From assembly GCA_016928975.1 (NCBI GenBank), contig JAFGJR010000143.1, positions 1 through 36,847 on the forward strand: a stretch of DNA of 36,847 bases, read 5' to 3'. Position 1 is the stretch's first letter. Each line of letters begins with the position of its first letter. This DNA is from Sedimentisphaerales bacterium (GTDB lineage Bacteria; Planctomycetota; Phycisphaerae; Sedimentisphaerales; SG8-4). The translations under genes were made by a program, and so were the position numbers. Shown in pieces: positions 7,872-16,792 of the stretch. The notes below the pieces were generated by a model. The model saw only the letters and a program-made list of their open reading frames with translations, did not search any database and had not been told where the DNA came from.

Positions 7872-9371
7872 TCACGGCGTTCGTGTCACGAAGGTTTTGC
7901 GGTCGCGTTTGCAGATGATCTGGATCACGTTGCGGCCGGACATGGCGGCCGTGGGCACCCCGCCGCCGGGCTCCACCCACTGTCCCGCCATGTAGAAATT
8001 CGCCAGGCCGGGCAGGGTCTTGCTCATGTGGAACGGGGGGAACGTCTCTTTCGTGATCATCCAGCCCTCGAAGCTGCCCTGCCAGTTGCCGGTGCAGCGC
8101 TCCCAGGTCATGGGCGTGGCCACGTCGCGCATCTCCACCTGGCCGGCCAGGCCCGGGTAGCGCCGGTCGAGCAGGGCAATCACCTGATCGGCGACCTTTT
8201 CCTTCTCGGCCTTATAGCGCTGTGGGTCCTGCCGCAGGTTCTTCCAGTACGTGTAATCCGCCGGGAACATGACTTTCACAACCGTCTTGCCGGGCGGCGC
8301 CAGCTTACGGTCGAAGTTGTAGAGTTCCACGGTGAAGTCCCGCCGTGTCGTCCCGCCGATCGTGACGGGTTCCTCGAGTGCATAGGTGACGGCAGAAGGC
8401 AGACCGTCGAATGAGCGAGCGACCCCCAGCGCCACGTGGATCAGCGGCGGGAATAGGGCGAGCTTGTCATAATAGCCGCGGATCTTCTTGTTGATGTACC
8501 TTCCGCGCACAAGATCGAAGATGGTCGCGTGGCCGTCGGCGGCGGAGATGATGATGTCGGCGCGATGCTCCGATCCATCGGCCAGGCGTACGCCCACGGC
8601 CCGGTCGTTCTCGACGAGGATTTCCCGGACCGGCGAGCGATAGTGAATCTCGCCTCCCAGGTCGAGGTAGCGCCGCTCGATGCGGCGGGAAAACTCCAGC
8701 GAGCCCCCCTCTGGATAGCCGGCGGATTTACGCTGCAGCCAGGCCAGAATCATGATCAGCGTGGCCATGGGGAAATCGGGCAGGTCCGACATGTGGGAAA
8801 GGGCCTCGCGCAGGAACGGGTCGGAGAACTTCCTGGCACCCTCCTCGACGGTGACCTTCTTCCACTTGGACATCAGTCGCAGCATGGGGAACATCCGAAC
8901 CAGGAACTTGATCCCGTCGATCAAGCCGTACAGCTCCGGGGCCTTGTCCACCGGGAGGTCGTACTTGGCGCACTTGCGTGCCGCTCGGATCAGCTCGTCG
9001 ATGATCCGCGCGTCCTGGGGAGCGAGCTCCTTCATGTGCCGCTCCAGCCTGTCGATATCGCTGTACACGACGAGGACCTTGCCCCCTTTGCCCTCGAAGC
9101 GCAAGAACTCCTCGTGATCGACGATCCGCTGTCCCCCGATGGCGCCCAGCTCCTGCCAGACGCGATGCAGGCCGATGCCCGGCCCGGAGCCGACGAGCCA
9201 GCGCAGACAACCATCGATCGTGTAGTCGCCGCGTTTCCAGGAGGTGCACAGGCCGCCCGGGCCGCCGTGCATCTCAAAGATCCGCGTGCGATACCCGTTC
9301 ATTTGCCCATAGCACCCGGTGGACAGACCGGCGATCCCCGCGCCGACGATAGCGATGGACTTCGGTTCCAT
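7872..9371 (-). CDS. FAD-dependent oxidoreductase, phytoene desaturase (CrtI)-like
   Basis: A 499-residue protein with a dinucleotide-binding Rossmann motif at the N-terminus, IAIVGAGIAGLSTGCYGQMN (GxGxxG), then GGPGGLCTSWKRGDYTIDG, the GG(R/P)xxT/S-type signature of flavin amine-oxidase/CrtI-like desaturases. The C-terminal FAD segment FYMAGQWVEPGGGVPTAAMS is also typical of CrtI/CrtO-type enzymes. The family oxidises or isomerises isoprenoid and other lipid substrates; the substrate here cannot be told. The chosen ATG at 9371 has GAGG ten bases upstream. TTG and ATG codons just before it are less likely starts. It is the last gene of the GntR-slipin operon, 86 bases after the slipin stop, which hints at a membrane-lipid role. 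Confidence 0.85.
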   Translation of the reverse strand: MEPKSIAIVGAGIAGLSTGCYGQMNGYRTRIFEMHGGPGGLCTSWKRGDYTIDGCLRWLVGSGPGIGLHRVWQELGAIGGQRIVDHEEFLRFEGKGGKVLVVYSDIDRLERHMKELAPQDARIIDELIRAARKCAKYDLPVDKAPELYGLIDGIKFLVRMFPMLRLMSKWKKVTVEEGARKFSDPFLREALSHMSDLPDFPMATLIMILAWLQRKSAGYPEGGSLEFSRRIERRYLDLGGEIHYRSPVREILVENDRAVGVRLADGSEHRADIIISAADGHATIFDLVRGRYINKKIRGYYDKLALFPPLIHVALGVARSFDGLPSAVTYALEEPVTIGGTTRRDFTVELYNFDRKLAPPGKTVVKVMFPADYTYWKNLRQDPQRYKAEKEKVADQVIALLDRRYPGLAGQVEMRDVATPMTWERCTGNWQGSFEGWMITKETFPPFHMSKTLPGLANFYMAGQWVEPGGGVPTAAMSGRNVIQIICKRDRKTFVTRTP

Positions 9372-9457
9372 AGTTGTGGCCCTCATCATCAAGCAATGCC
9401 CTTGGTCTCAGCGTTCTGCTTTCTTCGTCAGCCGGCGGACGCGCCTCGCTCAGGAGA

Positions 9458-10438
9458 TCACGGTTTGCCAGGCTCATTCCTGTCCTTGTCCATCTGGGTT
9501 TGGCTCAGTGCGGCCAGTCCGCCCATGGCGCCGAGGTTCATCGTCTCCAGGGCGGAGCTGGGCACGATGATCATCGAGCCCTTTTCCTTGAGGCCCTCGA
9601 AGAGCATGTTCATGCCGCGAAGGTGCATGGCCGTTGGATTGGCCTCGTACTGCTTGGCTGCCTGGGCGAACTTCTCAGCGATCTCCGTCTCCGCGGTGCC
9701 CAGGATGATTCTTGCCTGCCGCTCGCGCTCTGCCTGGGCCTGCTTGGACATCGCTGCCTCCAGGTCCTTCGGGATGATGATGTCACGAATCTCGACGGAT
9801 TGGACGGTGATTCCCCACGGGTTGGTCTTCTCATCGAGGATTTCCCGCAGTCGGGCGCCGAGCGCTGCGCGATGGGTGAGCATATCCGCCAGCTCGTGAA
9901 TGCCGATGATGTCTCGCAGGGCGGTCTGCGCCGACAGGACGATGGCCAGGTAGAAGTCCTGGACTTCCAGCACGGCTTTCTTCGCGTCCCAGACCATCCA
10001 GAAGCAGATGGCGTCCACATTGACGGGCACGGTGTCTTTGGTCAGGGTCGATTCGGAGCTGAAATCCGTCGAGCGGATACGCATATCGACGACCTGAGCG
10101 AGGCTCTCGATAATAGGGATAACGAAGAACGGTCCGGGACCTTTGAGCCGGCTGAACTTGCCCAGCCGCAGGACCACGATTCGCTCCCATTGGTTGGCCA
10201 CCTTCAGACCCAGCAACACCAGGACGGCCAGGAGGATTGTGGGGACGAGGATGCGCAGGTCCGCCGGTTCCAGGCCGCCTCGCAGGAGCCAGTGCACCCC
10301 CAGGCCCGCCAGGACGACGATGGCCGCCGCCAGCCAGGCAACCAGGGGGATGTGTACTGAGGGTTTCGACTGCAACATTCCTTCGTAGGACTGCGAGATC
10401 GAACTACTTGCTTCCGTTTTCGTTTTCTTCTGTGCCAT
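9458..10438 (-). CDS. Slipin/stomatin-like SPFH (band 7) membrane protein
   Basis: A 326-residue protein with two hydrophobic segments (about residues 29-51 and 62-82), then a full SPFH domain: NQWERIVVLRLGKFSRLKGP, GPFFVIPIIESLAQVVDMRI, TLTKDTVPVNVDA and NPWGITVQSVEIRDIIIPKD. A coiled-coil rich in E, A and K follows (about residues 225-265). Slipins oligomerise at the inner membrane and organise membrane microdomains. The two N-terminal helices instead of one are unusual. The ATG sits 35 bases inside the end of the GntR gene, with GGGAG eight bases upstream, so it is co-transcribed with the regulator. Confidence 0.93.
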   Translation of the reverse strand: MAQKKTKTEASSSISQSYEGMLQSKPSVHIPLVAWLAAAIVVLAGLGVHWLLRGGLEPADLRILVPTILLAVLVLLGLKVANQWERIVVLRLGKFSRLKGPGPFFVIPIIESLAQVVDMRIRSTDFSSESTLTKDTVPVNVDAICFWMVWDAKKAVLEVQDFYLAIVLSAQTALRDIIGIHELADMLTHRAALGARLREILDEKTNPWGITVQSVEIRDIIIPKDLEAAMSKQAQAERERQARIILGTAETEIAEKFAQAAKQYEANPTAMHLRGMNMLFEGLKEKGSMIIVPSSALETMNLGAMGGLAALSQTQMDKDRNEPGKP

Positions 10439-10814
10439 GGTTCAGTCTCCCTTGCAGATGCTCGACAATGTCTTCGAGCGTCAGGTTATATTGGTGTCCA
10501 CGAGCGACCAGCTCGTCACAGACTTGTTCCAGCATTCGCTGCTTCTCCGCGTCACCGATTTCGATCTGTTGATCGCCGACGAAGGTACCGGTGCCCTGCT
10601 GGGTGTTGAGGATACCGAGCAGTTCAAGGTCGGAGTAGGCCTTGCGTACGGTGTTCGGGTTGACCTGGAGTTGGACGGCCAAGTCCCGAACCGTCGGCAG
10701 TTGTTCCCCCGGCAGCAGCCGCTTGGAGGCGATTCCATAGCGGATCTGATCGACAATCTGCCGGTGAAACGGCACGCCGCTCTTGAGATCCAGCTTGAAT
10801 TCAACCATGGTCAT
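10404..10814 (-). CDS. GntR family regulator, YtrA subfamily
   Basis: A protein of about 136 residues. The winged-helix DNA-binding domain (first 75 residues) has GVPFHRQIVDQIRYGIASKR, LPGEQLPTVRDLAVQLQVNP and NTVRKAYSDLELLGILNTQQ with GTGTFV, the GntR signature. The short C-terminal helical tail and total length are those of the YtrA subfamily, which lack a large ligand domain. Several ATGs are clustered; the one at 10814 has AAGGA at the right distance, and 10808 is an alternative. The gene overlaps the slipin gene. A perfect palindrome at its promoter suggests that it represses its own operon. Confidence 0.92.
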   Translation of the reverse strand: MTMVEFKLDLKSGVPFHRQIVDQIRYGIASKRLLPGEQLPTVRDLAVQLQVNPNTVRKAYSDLELLGILNTQQGTGTFVGDQQIEIGDAEKQRMLEQVCDELVARGHQYNLTLEDIVEHLQGRLNHGTEENENGSK

Positions 10815-10847
10815 TTCCATCCTTACTCATGTCATATGTAACTTTAG

Positions 10848-10862
10848 TAGTACAGTGTACTA
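10848..10862. promoter_or_regulatory. Palindromic operator, probably for the GntR/YtrA regulator
   Basis: TAGTACA-G-TGTACTA is a perfect inverted repeat of 7-base arms around one base. It lies immediately downstream of the -10 of the operon promoter, over the likely transcription start, where a bound repressor would block the polymerase. YtrA-type regulators bind such two-fold symmetric sites next to their own gene. Confidence 0.65.
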
Positions 10863-10864
10863 TA

Positions 10865-10892
10865 ATTCTAATACAATAGACATACAAGTCAA
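10865..10892 (-). promoter_or_regulatory. Promoter of the GntR-slipin-oxidoreductase operon
   Basis: Minus-strand -35 TTGACT (10892-10887) and -10 TAGAAT (10870-10865) with a 16-base spacer. The flanking DNA is distinctly AT-rich compared with its surroundings. The GntR palindrome follows two bases after the -10. Confidence 0.6.
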
Positions 10893-11131
10893 CTGAAAAT
10901 TCCGCGTCGTTCTCAATAATTCTCAGGCACGGTTCTCCTAAGACAACATAAGTCTCTGCGGTAACTGCACTTACTGCCTGCACAAAAATCACAGAAATGC
11001 CTGATTCATCTCATGCATCCCGTTTAATGCGCTTTGACTGGGATGACTTGGCCACGATCCCTCCTGAGATGACACGCGACCCCCTCGCACAAACGCGAGG
11101 ACACGGAAGGCAGAGTTTTCATTTTTTTCTC

Positions 11132-11160
11132 TTGCGGTCTTTACAACTGTAGAGTATCCT
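11132..11160 (+). promoter_or_regulatory. blaI promoter with BlaI-type operator
   Basis: A -35 TTGCGG (11132-11137) and -10 TATCCT (11155-11160) are 17 bases apart. Between them, at 11142-11151, is TACAACTGTA, which has the TACA/TGTA half-sites of BlaI/MecI operators. Its place between -35 and -10 fits direct repression. A small hairpin, CCTCGC-ACAAAC-GCGAGG, lies upstream at about 11084-11101. Confidence 0.6.
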
Positions 11161-11190
11161 CGTAATCGTTAAAGCGAAAAGGAGGTTGTC

Positions 11191-11601
11191 ATGACCACGC
11201 GACATCACGATCTGACCGAGGCGGAATGGGACATCATCGAGGTGGTCTGGGAGCACGAGCCCTGCGCCGCGCCCACCGTGCAGGAGGAGCTGGCCGCTCG
11301 TAGGAAGTGGACGTACAGTACCGTCAAAACTCTGATGGACCGCATGGTGACCAAAGGCCTACTCACCACGGAGCGCATCCGCAACCTGATCCTGTACCGT
11401 TCCGCGATCAGCCAGAAGGACGCCCGGCGGGGCGAGCTGATGCGCACCGTGAAACGCGCCTTCGGCGGGGCCTTCACCCCCATGATGCAGTTCCTGCTGG
11501 ACAACAATACGCTCTCCGGACGAGAGATGGAGGACCTGGAGGAGATGATCCGAAAGAAGCGGCGACGGGACAAGCCGGACGAAAAGCGGAAATCAATGTA
11601 A
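11191..11601 (+). CDS. blaI: BlaI/MecI/CopY family repressor
   Basis: A 136-residue winged-helix repressor: LTEAEWDIIEVVWEHEPCAA, then the recognition region VQEELAARRKWTYSTVKTLM and DRMVTKGLLTTER, with a helical dimerisation region to about residue 125 and a lysine/arginine-rich tail. BlaI-type repressors are released from DNA when a BlaR1-type membrane protease senses its signal and triggers their cleavage. A strong AAGGAGG stands seven bases before the ATG. The very large BlaR1-like gene follows after 43 bases, so this is a classical repressor-sensor pair with a non-classical sensor. Confidence 0.93.
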   Translation: MTTRHHDLTEAEWDIIEVVWEHEPCAAPTVQEELAARRKWTYSTVKTLMDRMVTKGLLTTERIRNLILYRSAISQKDARRGELMRTVKRAFGGAFTPMMQFLLDNNTLSGREMEDLEEMIRKKRRRDKPDEKRKSM

Positions 11602-11644
11602 CGCAGACCCTCGAATGGGCGTCTGGAAAAGCGGAGATGCAACC

Positions 11645-14600
11645 ATGAACGCGATCGTGGAGATCATCAATGCGGCGGGCAAGGCGTTTGTCAGTTTCGC
11701 ATTGCCCATCCTCATCCAGTCGAGCGTGCTGATCGTGATCCTGCTGGCGACCGATGTCGCGATACGCAAGCGTGTCCGCGCGGTTTTTCGCTATTGGATC
11801 TGGCTGCTGGTGCTCGTGAAACTCGTGCTGCCTCCCTCGCTGGGCTCGCCGGTGAGCATCGGCCGATGGTTCGGCGAGCCGCTGAAAGCCCCGACCACTG
11901 CCGTGCTCGGACTGGATTCCGCACCGGAAGATGTCCCGCGAGCGGAACCGCGCTCGATTGCGGCGGACATCTTCGCGCAGACGATTCCCTTGTCGGCGGC
12001 AGCGCCTGCGCCGGTGTCGGGGGACTCGCCGGCGGCCAAGCCTGATGTGCCGGTCGAGATTCGTTCGGAGCCGGTGCCCGACGTGATGACAGCTCCGGCG
12101 GCCGTTGCGTCCTTGCGGTGGCAGGCTCTGGCGTTTTTGTCCTGGGCGACGATAGCCGCTGGCCTGCTGCTACTGCTCGTCCAGCGGATGTTCTTCGTCC
12201 GCGGCCTAGTGGCTCAGGCGGAGGAGGCCGGCGCCGCCATGCAGGAGAGTCTGGACCGTTGTCGCAGACGCGTGGGCGTGCGACAGGAAGTCTCGCTCAG
12301 GCTCTCCGCTCTGGCCGGCAGCCCAGCGGCGTGTGGACTGTTGCGTCCGGTGATTCTGATCCCGCAGAGTCTCGCGCCCCGGCTGGAACTGCATGACTTG
12401 CAGGCCATCCTGCTCCACGAGCTGGCGCACATCAAGCGAGGCGACCTCTGGGTGAACCTCGCGCAGACGCTCCTGCAGATCGTGTATTTCTACAACCCGC
12501 TGCTGTGGCTGGCGAATATGGCGATCCGCCGAATCCGCGAGCAGGCGGTCGATGAAGCCGTGCTCGTGGCGATGGGCGACGCGGCCCAACAGTATCCGGA
12601 GACATTGGTCAACATTGCCAAGCTCGCCTTTCGCAAGCGTCCGGGGTTGAGCCTGCGTATGGTTGGCGTGGTCGAATCGAAAAGCGCCCTGGCCGCCCGG
12701 ATCAAGCACATCCTGACCCGCCCGTTGCCGACATCCGCCAGGCTCGGCTTGCTCGGCCTGATTGTTGTGTGCGTCACAGCCGCCGTGCTGCTGCCCATGG
12801 CCAAAGCCGCCACGCAGGACCGGCCCTTCTCCGCCGAGGGAGGTCCGCTGGATATCCAGTTAGTCGCCGTGCGACTCGACGCGGGAGAGGAATACCGCGA
12901 TCCCACGGGCAACGAGCTGGATTGGACGGCCGGCATCCTCAACACGCGGCTGGACCAGTGGGATACGGATGATGCACGCCGCGATTTCATCTTCAAATTG
13001 CCCGACACGAACGAACCGTTGCTGTTCGCCGCCTCGCAGCACATCCATGTGACCGGACGCAGCGCCACTCCCAGCGGCGGCATGCGTCCGATGGGCTTGC
13101 AGGAGGGAAGCCTGCTCTACGTATTGCCCACGATGGTCCCCCGCTCTCGCCCATCGGATGGAAGACTATCCCGCGTGTTTTCCGGTTCCTCCGACGTTCG
13201 CCAGGTTGACTTGACGTTGCGATATTTCTATGGGCCGCCGCGAGACCCCATCTGTACATTCACGGGGCCTTTTGAGGCCGGCCGGCCCTCTGCGGCCGAC
13301 GGCAACCTGCCCCACCAACTGACGTGGGAGAAGCTCGGCACCGGGCCGGTGGATACCTTCCGCCTCAACTGGCCTGCCGGCCTGGCGGCCGACGATGATG
13401 TCCCGGTGCTCATCTACGATACGAACGGCAAGAGACACCACCCTTCCCTTCTGCCGTTATCGAAGGCCACCTACGTTCTCGTGGAGGGACCCCTGGAGCG
13501 AGTCGCGAAGATCACGATCGGGGAAGAGCCCCACGAGCGAGTCTTCCGCAATGTCGTCGTCGGCTATCCGCATCGGCCCGCAAGAGACCATGCGGCGTAT
13601 CTGAACCAGGTGGCGAAGATCCTTAATCTGGAGAAGCTCCCGAAGAAGAAATTGGCCCAGCGCCAGTTCCGAACGCCCCAGGAGGCGCTCGCCGTGTTGG
13701 ACATCCTCCAGGGGGGCGAATTGACTCGCCTGGCGGTCGAGGCCATCACGCACGGAAAGCCGCCCGTGGAACTGTCGAGTCTGGACGAACCGACCCGTGA
13801 CAAGGTTCACGCGGTGGCGCAGAAATGGGCCGCCTCTCTCGATCTGGACATGCGGTCTCGGGGCGTGCAGCTCGGCCTGCTCGGCCCGTGGCCCGAGTTC
13901 TTCGATCAGGCCATCACTCTGCTCCGGGACGACTATCATTACCTGCCGGAGACGGACAGGGTCGTGAGCGACCTCGGCCGGATTGCGTGGCTGCTGCTGA
14001 ACCGCTGGCGAGACTGGCTGACGAAGGACCAGTACGACGGCATCACGTCGTTCTACAATGGCCGTCGCGTCTTCCCGGTTCTTGCGGCGGTCGGTAGGGG
14101 CACCGGCGAGATCGTTCTGCCGGAGGCGGATCGGCAGCCGGTGGCGCTCGATCTGGCTACGGGCGAGTTGGTGGCGTTGCCGCTGGCGGGCCCGGAACCG
14201 GAGAAACTGGAGCGCGCCCTCAAGGACCTGGGCAAGGGCGATCTCCTGTATGACTGCGACAGCGGCGACCGCACATTCATCCTCGTTCGCGGCGCCAAGT
14301 CCGAGCAGGCGCGCGTCGATATGGGCGAGCCGTCCTGGATCGGCTATCTCATCGGCCCACAACTGCCGCAGACGCTGACTGTCACAACCGCCGAGGATCG
14401 TCAGTACGATATCACGATCCTCGCCGCCGACGAGCAAGCCTGCACCTTGAAATGTGCTCCGGTCGCGGCCGACAGGGACAATGGCGGAGATGTCCCTGTC
14501 GAGCCGGAGGCCAAGCTCACCAACGGCGTCACCGTCCGATTCCTGGCCTACTCGCAGTTGACCCGCGGTGGGCTCCAGTGGTGGACGTCCGCGAGCGAGC

Positions 14601-16792
14601 CCGCCGCGATCCCGGGCGTTCGCGAGGCCGATGTGGACGGCCTCGGGACCGTCCTGGCCTTTGAAGTGGATCCGCCGGACTGTCAAGTGTACGCGCAGAC
14701 ATATCGCGGATCGGAGAAGGACATCATCAAGAAATCCTGGCGGTTGCTGGATAGCAGCATCTGGCTCTTCGCCTTGGGCGAGCAGCGCAACTTCGTCAAT
14801 GTGGAGGTCACGACGCGAGTCGTGAAGCCGCCGGTGGTCGGGTTGATCCCGCTGACCGCTGCGGATCAAGGCAAGGCGGTCGAGGTCGGCCAGTTCGGCA
14901 TCGACAAGATTGTCGATCTGGAGGTTCTCTCGGAGCCGAGTTTGCTCCCTGAGGTCGCCGAAATGATGGGATTGCCGGCGGGAATGTCAGCCCAGCAGGA
15001 GATGATCCAGGATTTGGTGGAGCCGGCCAAGATCCAGTTCACCGTCCTGCCCAGCCCCGGCTCGTATCCGCAGGTCGTCGCCCTCTGGGATAACGAGGAC
15101 CTCACGCACCCGGTTGTGAAGAACTCGGGCAACGTCAGGGCGATGACGTATGACGCCCACCTGTGGCTTGATCGGCTGGCGGGTGTCGTGGTCGAGGCCT
15201 CGCCGGTGCGGGAGTCGAGCGCAAGGTTTCGCAATATCTCGCTGACGCCCGGCCATGCGACGACGGTGGACGTCGAAGCGGACCCCCAGCAGCAAACCGT
15301 CTGGGAATACAGCAAGGTCGCCCTGGGGATACGGGTTTTCGTCGAGGGGCTTGGGCAGTATCAGAAGGGACGCGGCGGCCGGCTGCCCGCCAGCCTCCAG
15401 GGGATGAAGGCCTACTTGTTCGACGAGGACTTCGGTTGGCTGACCGAGCACCTCGCCTACATCGGCCGGGACGGCCTGCCGACGAACGAGCCCAACGTCC
15501 CTGTCGCCTACGACAAGACCCTGCTTCCCCAGGGCAAGGGCACCTACGTGGTCTATGAAGACCGGCGCGTCCAATTCGAAAGTCCCAAGCGGCTCGCGGA
15601 ACTCGGCATTGCGGTGCCCGAAGAGAAGGTCGCGGATGTTGCTCCCGCCGTGAGGCCGGCTGCGCCAGAGCCGGAGTCCATTGAGCCGGTCAAACTGGCC
15701 AATGGCGTGACAGTCGAAGTGCTGGCCTACTCACGATTGGGCCGGGCGGGTCTTGAATGGTGGACGCCGCAGGGGGCGAGAACGACGATCCCCGGCATCC
15801 ACGAGGCGGATGTCGAGGGTCACGGCACGCTTCTGGCCTTGCGGATGGAGCCGACTCCGCAGGCTGGCGTCTCCGCGTGGTTCTTCCAGCCGCCGGATAT
15901 CCGGTACGAGCTGAAGCCTGTGTGGCGGGTCAATGATAGCGATATCTGGCTCGTTCCGCTGGGGGAGGGACGCAGCTACGCCAACGTCGAGATCACGGCC
16001 CAGGTGAGAGACCCGGTGGTGGTCACCCCTGTGCTCCTGGCGCAGCCTTCCTCGGGCGGCGTGCTGGAGATCGGGCAAGCTCGCATCGGCCGGATCGCGG
16101 ACGTGGACAGTGTGAATTCGAACTCCACGGCGTTTACAGTAATCGGCCTGTCGGGGTCTCTCTATGGAACTGGGCCAGAGCTCGTGGCCGCTCTGGACAC
16201 TTCGCGGCAGGTCCATCCGGCGCGTCGTGTGTCTCTCGGCCGGCCGGAAGAGGAGATGAGCCCGTTCGGAGGACCCCAGCGATTTCAGGTCGATGTGCCT
16301 GTCGATCGATTCGCCGGCGTCGTGGTCGAGGGTTACAGCGAGCGTGCCGGCACGGTCAGATTCGGGAACCTGTCGCTGTTGCCCGATCAGCCGACGGAGT
16401 TCACTGTCGACGTCGTCGCCCAGGAGCAGGGGCCCTGGTGGCATTCCAGCGACTACCGATCTGAGCTCGAGCGCCTCGGCCGAATTCTCTCAGCGCATGC
16501 GGAGGAAAATGGCGGACGGTATCCTGCCGACCTGTCGATATTGCAGGTCTTTTTCACGGACGAGCAGCGGCACTGGCTGCAGGAGCACGCCGTCTACATC
16601 GGGGCCGGCAAATCATCGCCACAGACTGGCGCCATGCCTGTGGCCTACGAAAAGACGCTGCTGCCGTTCGGTCTCGGCACGTACGTCCTCTTCAGCAACC
16701 AGGATGTTTCCTTTGAAACGCCGACCGAACTGAAGAGCCTCAGCATTGTGCCAAACCAGGCTCGCGGCGCCGGAAGCGGCTCCCGACGCTAA
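11645..16792 (+). CDS. Giant BlaR1-like M56 metallopeptidase with duplicated C-terminal region
   Basis: About 1715 residues; ordinary BlaR1/MecR1 sensors have about 600. Residues 1-390 are the M56 part: transmembrane helices near 12-38, 48-66, 158-185 and 360-385, and the zinc site HELAH at 258-262 followed by NPLLWLANMAIRRIREQAVD with the downstream acidic residue. Residues 390-950 have no recognised family. Residues about 958-1345 and 1351-1715 are a tandem duplication with a 393-residue period: both copies begin L-x-N-G-V-T-V, continue with a GL-x-WWT segment, EADV(D/E)G and a (D)SxIWL stretch, and end with a pseudopilin-like GGR(L/Y)P followed by VAYxKTLLP and GTYV. No penicillin-binding sensor domain is seen. 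The start at 11645 has GGAG upstream; an in-frame ATG at 11615 is less likely. Inferred role: membrane sensor that activates against BlaI. Confidence 0.85.
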   Translation: MNAIVEIINAAGKAFVSFALPILIQSSVLIVILLATDVAIRKRVRAVFRYWIWLLVLVKLVLPPSLGSPVSIGRWFGEPLKAPTTAVLGLDSAPEDVPRAEPRSIAADIFAQTIPLSAAAPAPVSGDSPAAKPDVPVEIRSEPVPDVMTAPAAVASLRWQALAFLSWATIAAGLLLLLVQRMFFVRGLVAQAEEAGAAMQESLDRCRRRVGVRQEVSLRLSALAGSPAACGLLRPVILIPQSLAPRLELHDLQAILLHELAHIKRGDLWVNLAQTLLQIVYFYNPLLWLANMAIRRIREQAVDEAVLVAMGDAAQQYPETLVNIAKLAFRKRPGLSLRMVGVVESKSALAARIKHILTRPLPTSARLGLLGLIVVCVTAAVLLPMAKAATQDRPFSAEGGPLDIQLVAVRLDAGEEYRDPTGNELDWTAGILNTRLDQWDTDDARRDFIFKLPDTNEPLLFAASQHIHVTGRSATPSGGMRPMGLQEGSLLYVLPTMVPRSRPSDGRLSRVFSGSSDVRQVDLTLRYFYGPPRDPICTFTGPFEAGRPSAADGNLPHQLTWEKLGTGPVDTFRLNWPAGLAADDDVPVLIYDTNGKRHHPSLLPLSKATYVLVEGPLERVAKITIGEEPHERVFRNVVVGYPHRPARDHAAYLNQVAKILNLEKLPKKKLAQRQFRTPQEALAVLDILQGGELTRLAVEAITHGKPPVELSSLDEPTRDKVHAVAQKWAASLDLDMRSRGVQLGLLGPWPEFFDQAITLLRDDYHYLPETDRVVSDLGRIAWLLLNRWRDWLTKDQYDGITSFYNGRRVFPVLAAVGRGTGEIVLPEADRQPVALDLATGELVALPLAGPEPEKLERALKDLGKGDLLYDCDSGDRTFILVRGAKSEQARVDMGEPSWIGYLIGPQLPQTLTVTTAEDRQYDITILAADEQACTLKCAPVAADRDNGGDVPVEPEAKLTNGVTVRFLAYSQLTRGGLQWWTSASEPAAIPGVREADVDGLGTVLAFEVDPPDCQVYAQTYRGSEKDIIKKSWRLLDSSIWLFALGEQRNFVNVEVTTRVVKPPVVGLIPLTAADQGKAVEVGQFGIDKIVDLEVLSEPSLLPEVAEMMGLPAGMSAQQEMIQDLVEPAKIQFTVLPSPGSYPQVVALWDNEDLTHPVVKNSGNVRAMTYDAHLWLDRLAGVVVEASPVRESSARFRNISLTPGHATTVDVEADPQQQTVWEYSKVALGIRVFVEGLGQYQKGRGGRLPASLQGMKAYLFDEDFGWLTEHLAYIGRDGLPTNEPNVPVAYDKTLLPQGKGTYVVYEDRRVQFESPKRLAELGIAVPEEKVADVAPAVRPAAPEPESIEPVKLANGVTVEVLAYSRLGRAGLEWWTPQGARTTIPGIHEADVEGHGTLLALRMEPTPQAGVSAWFFQPPDIRYELKPVWRVNDSDIWLVPLGEGRSYANVEITAQVRDPVVVTPVLLAQPSSGGVLEIGQARIGRIADVDSVNSNSTAFTVIGLSGSLYGTGPELVAALDTSRQVHPARRVSLGRPEEEMSPFGGPQRFQVDVPVDRFAGVVVEGYSERAGTVRFGNLSLLPDQPTEFTVDVVAQEQGPWWHSSDYRSELERLGRILSAHAEENGGRYPADLSILQVFFTDEQRHWLQEHAVYIGAGKSSPQTGAMPVAYEKTLLPFGLGTYVLFSNQDVSFETPTELKSLSIVPNQARGAGSGSRR

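Noticed and set aside
8529..10360. Long plus-strand frames opposite the desaturase and slipin genes.
   Set aside because: They are antisense shadows of clearly conserved minus-strand genes.
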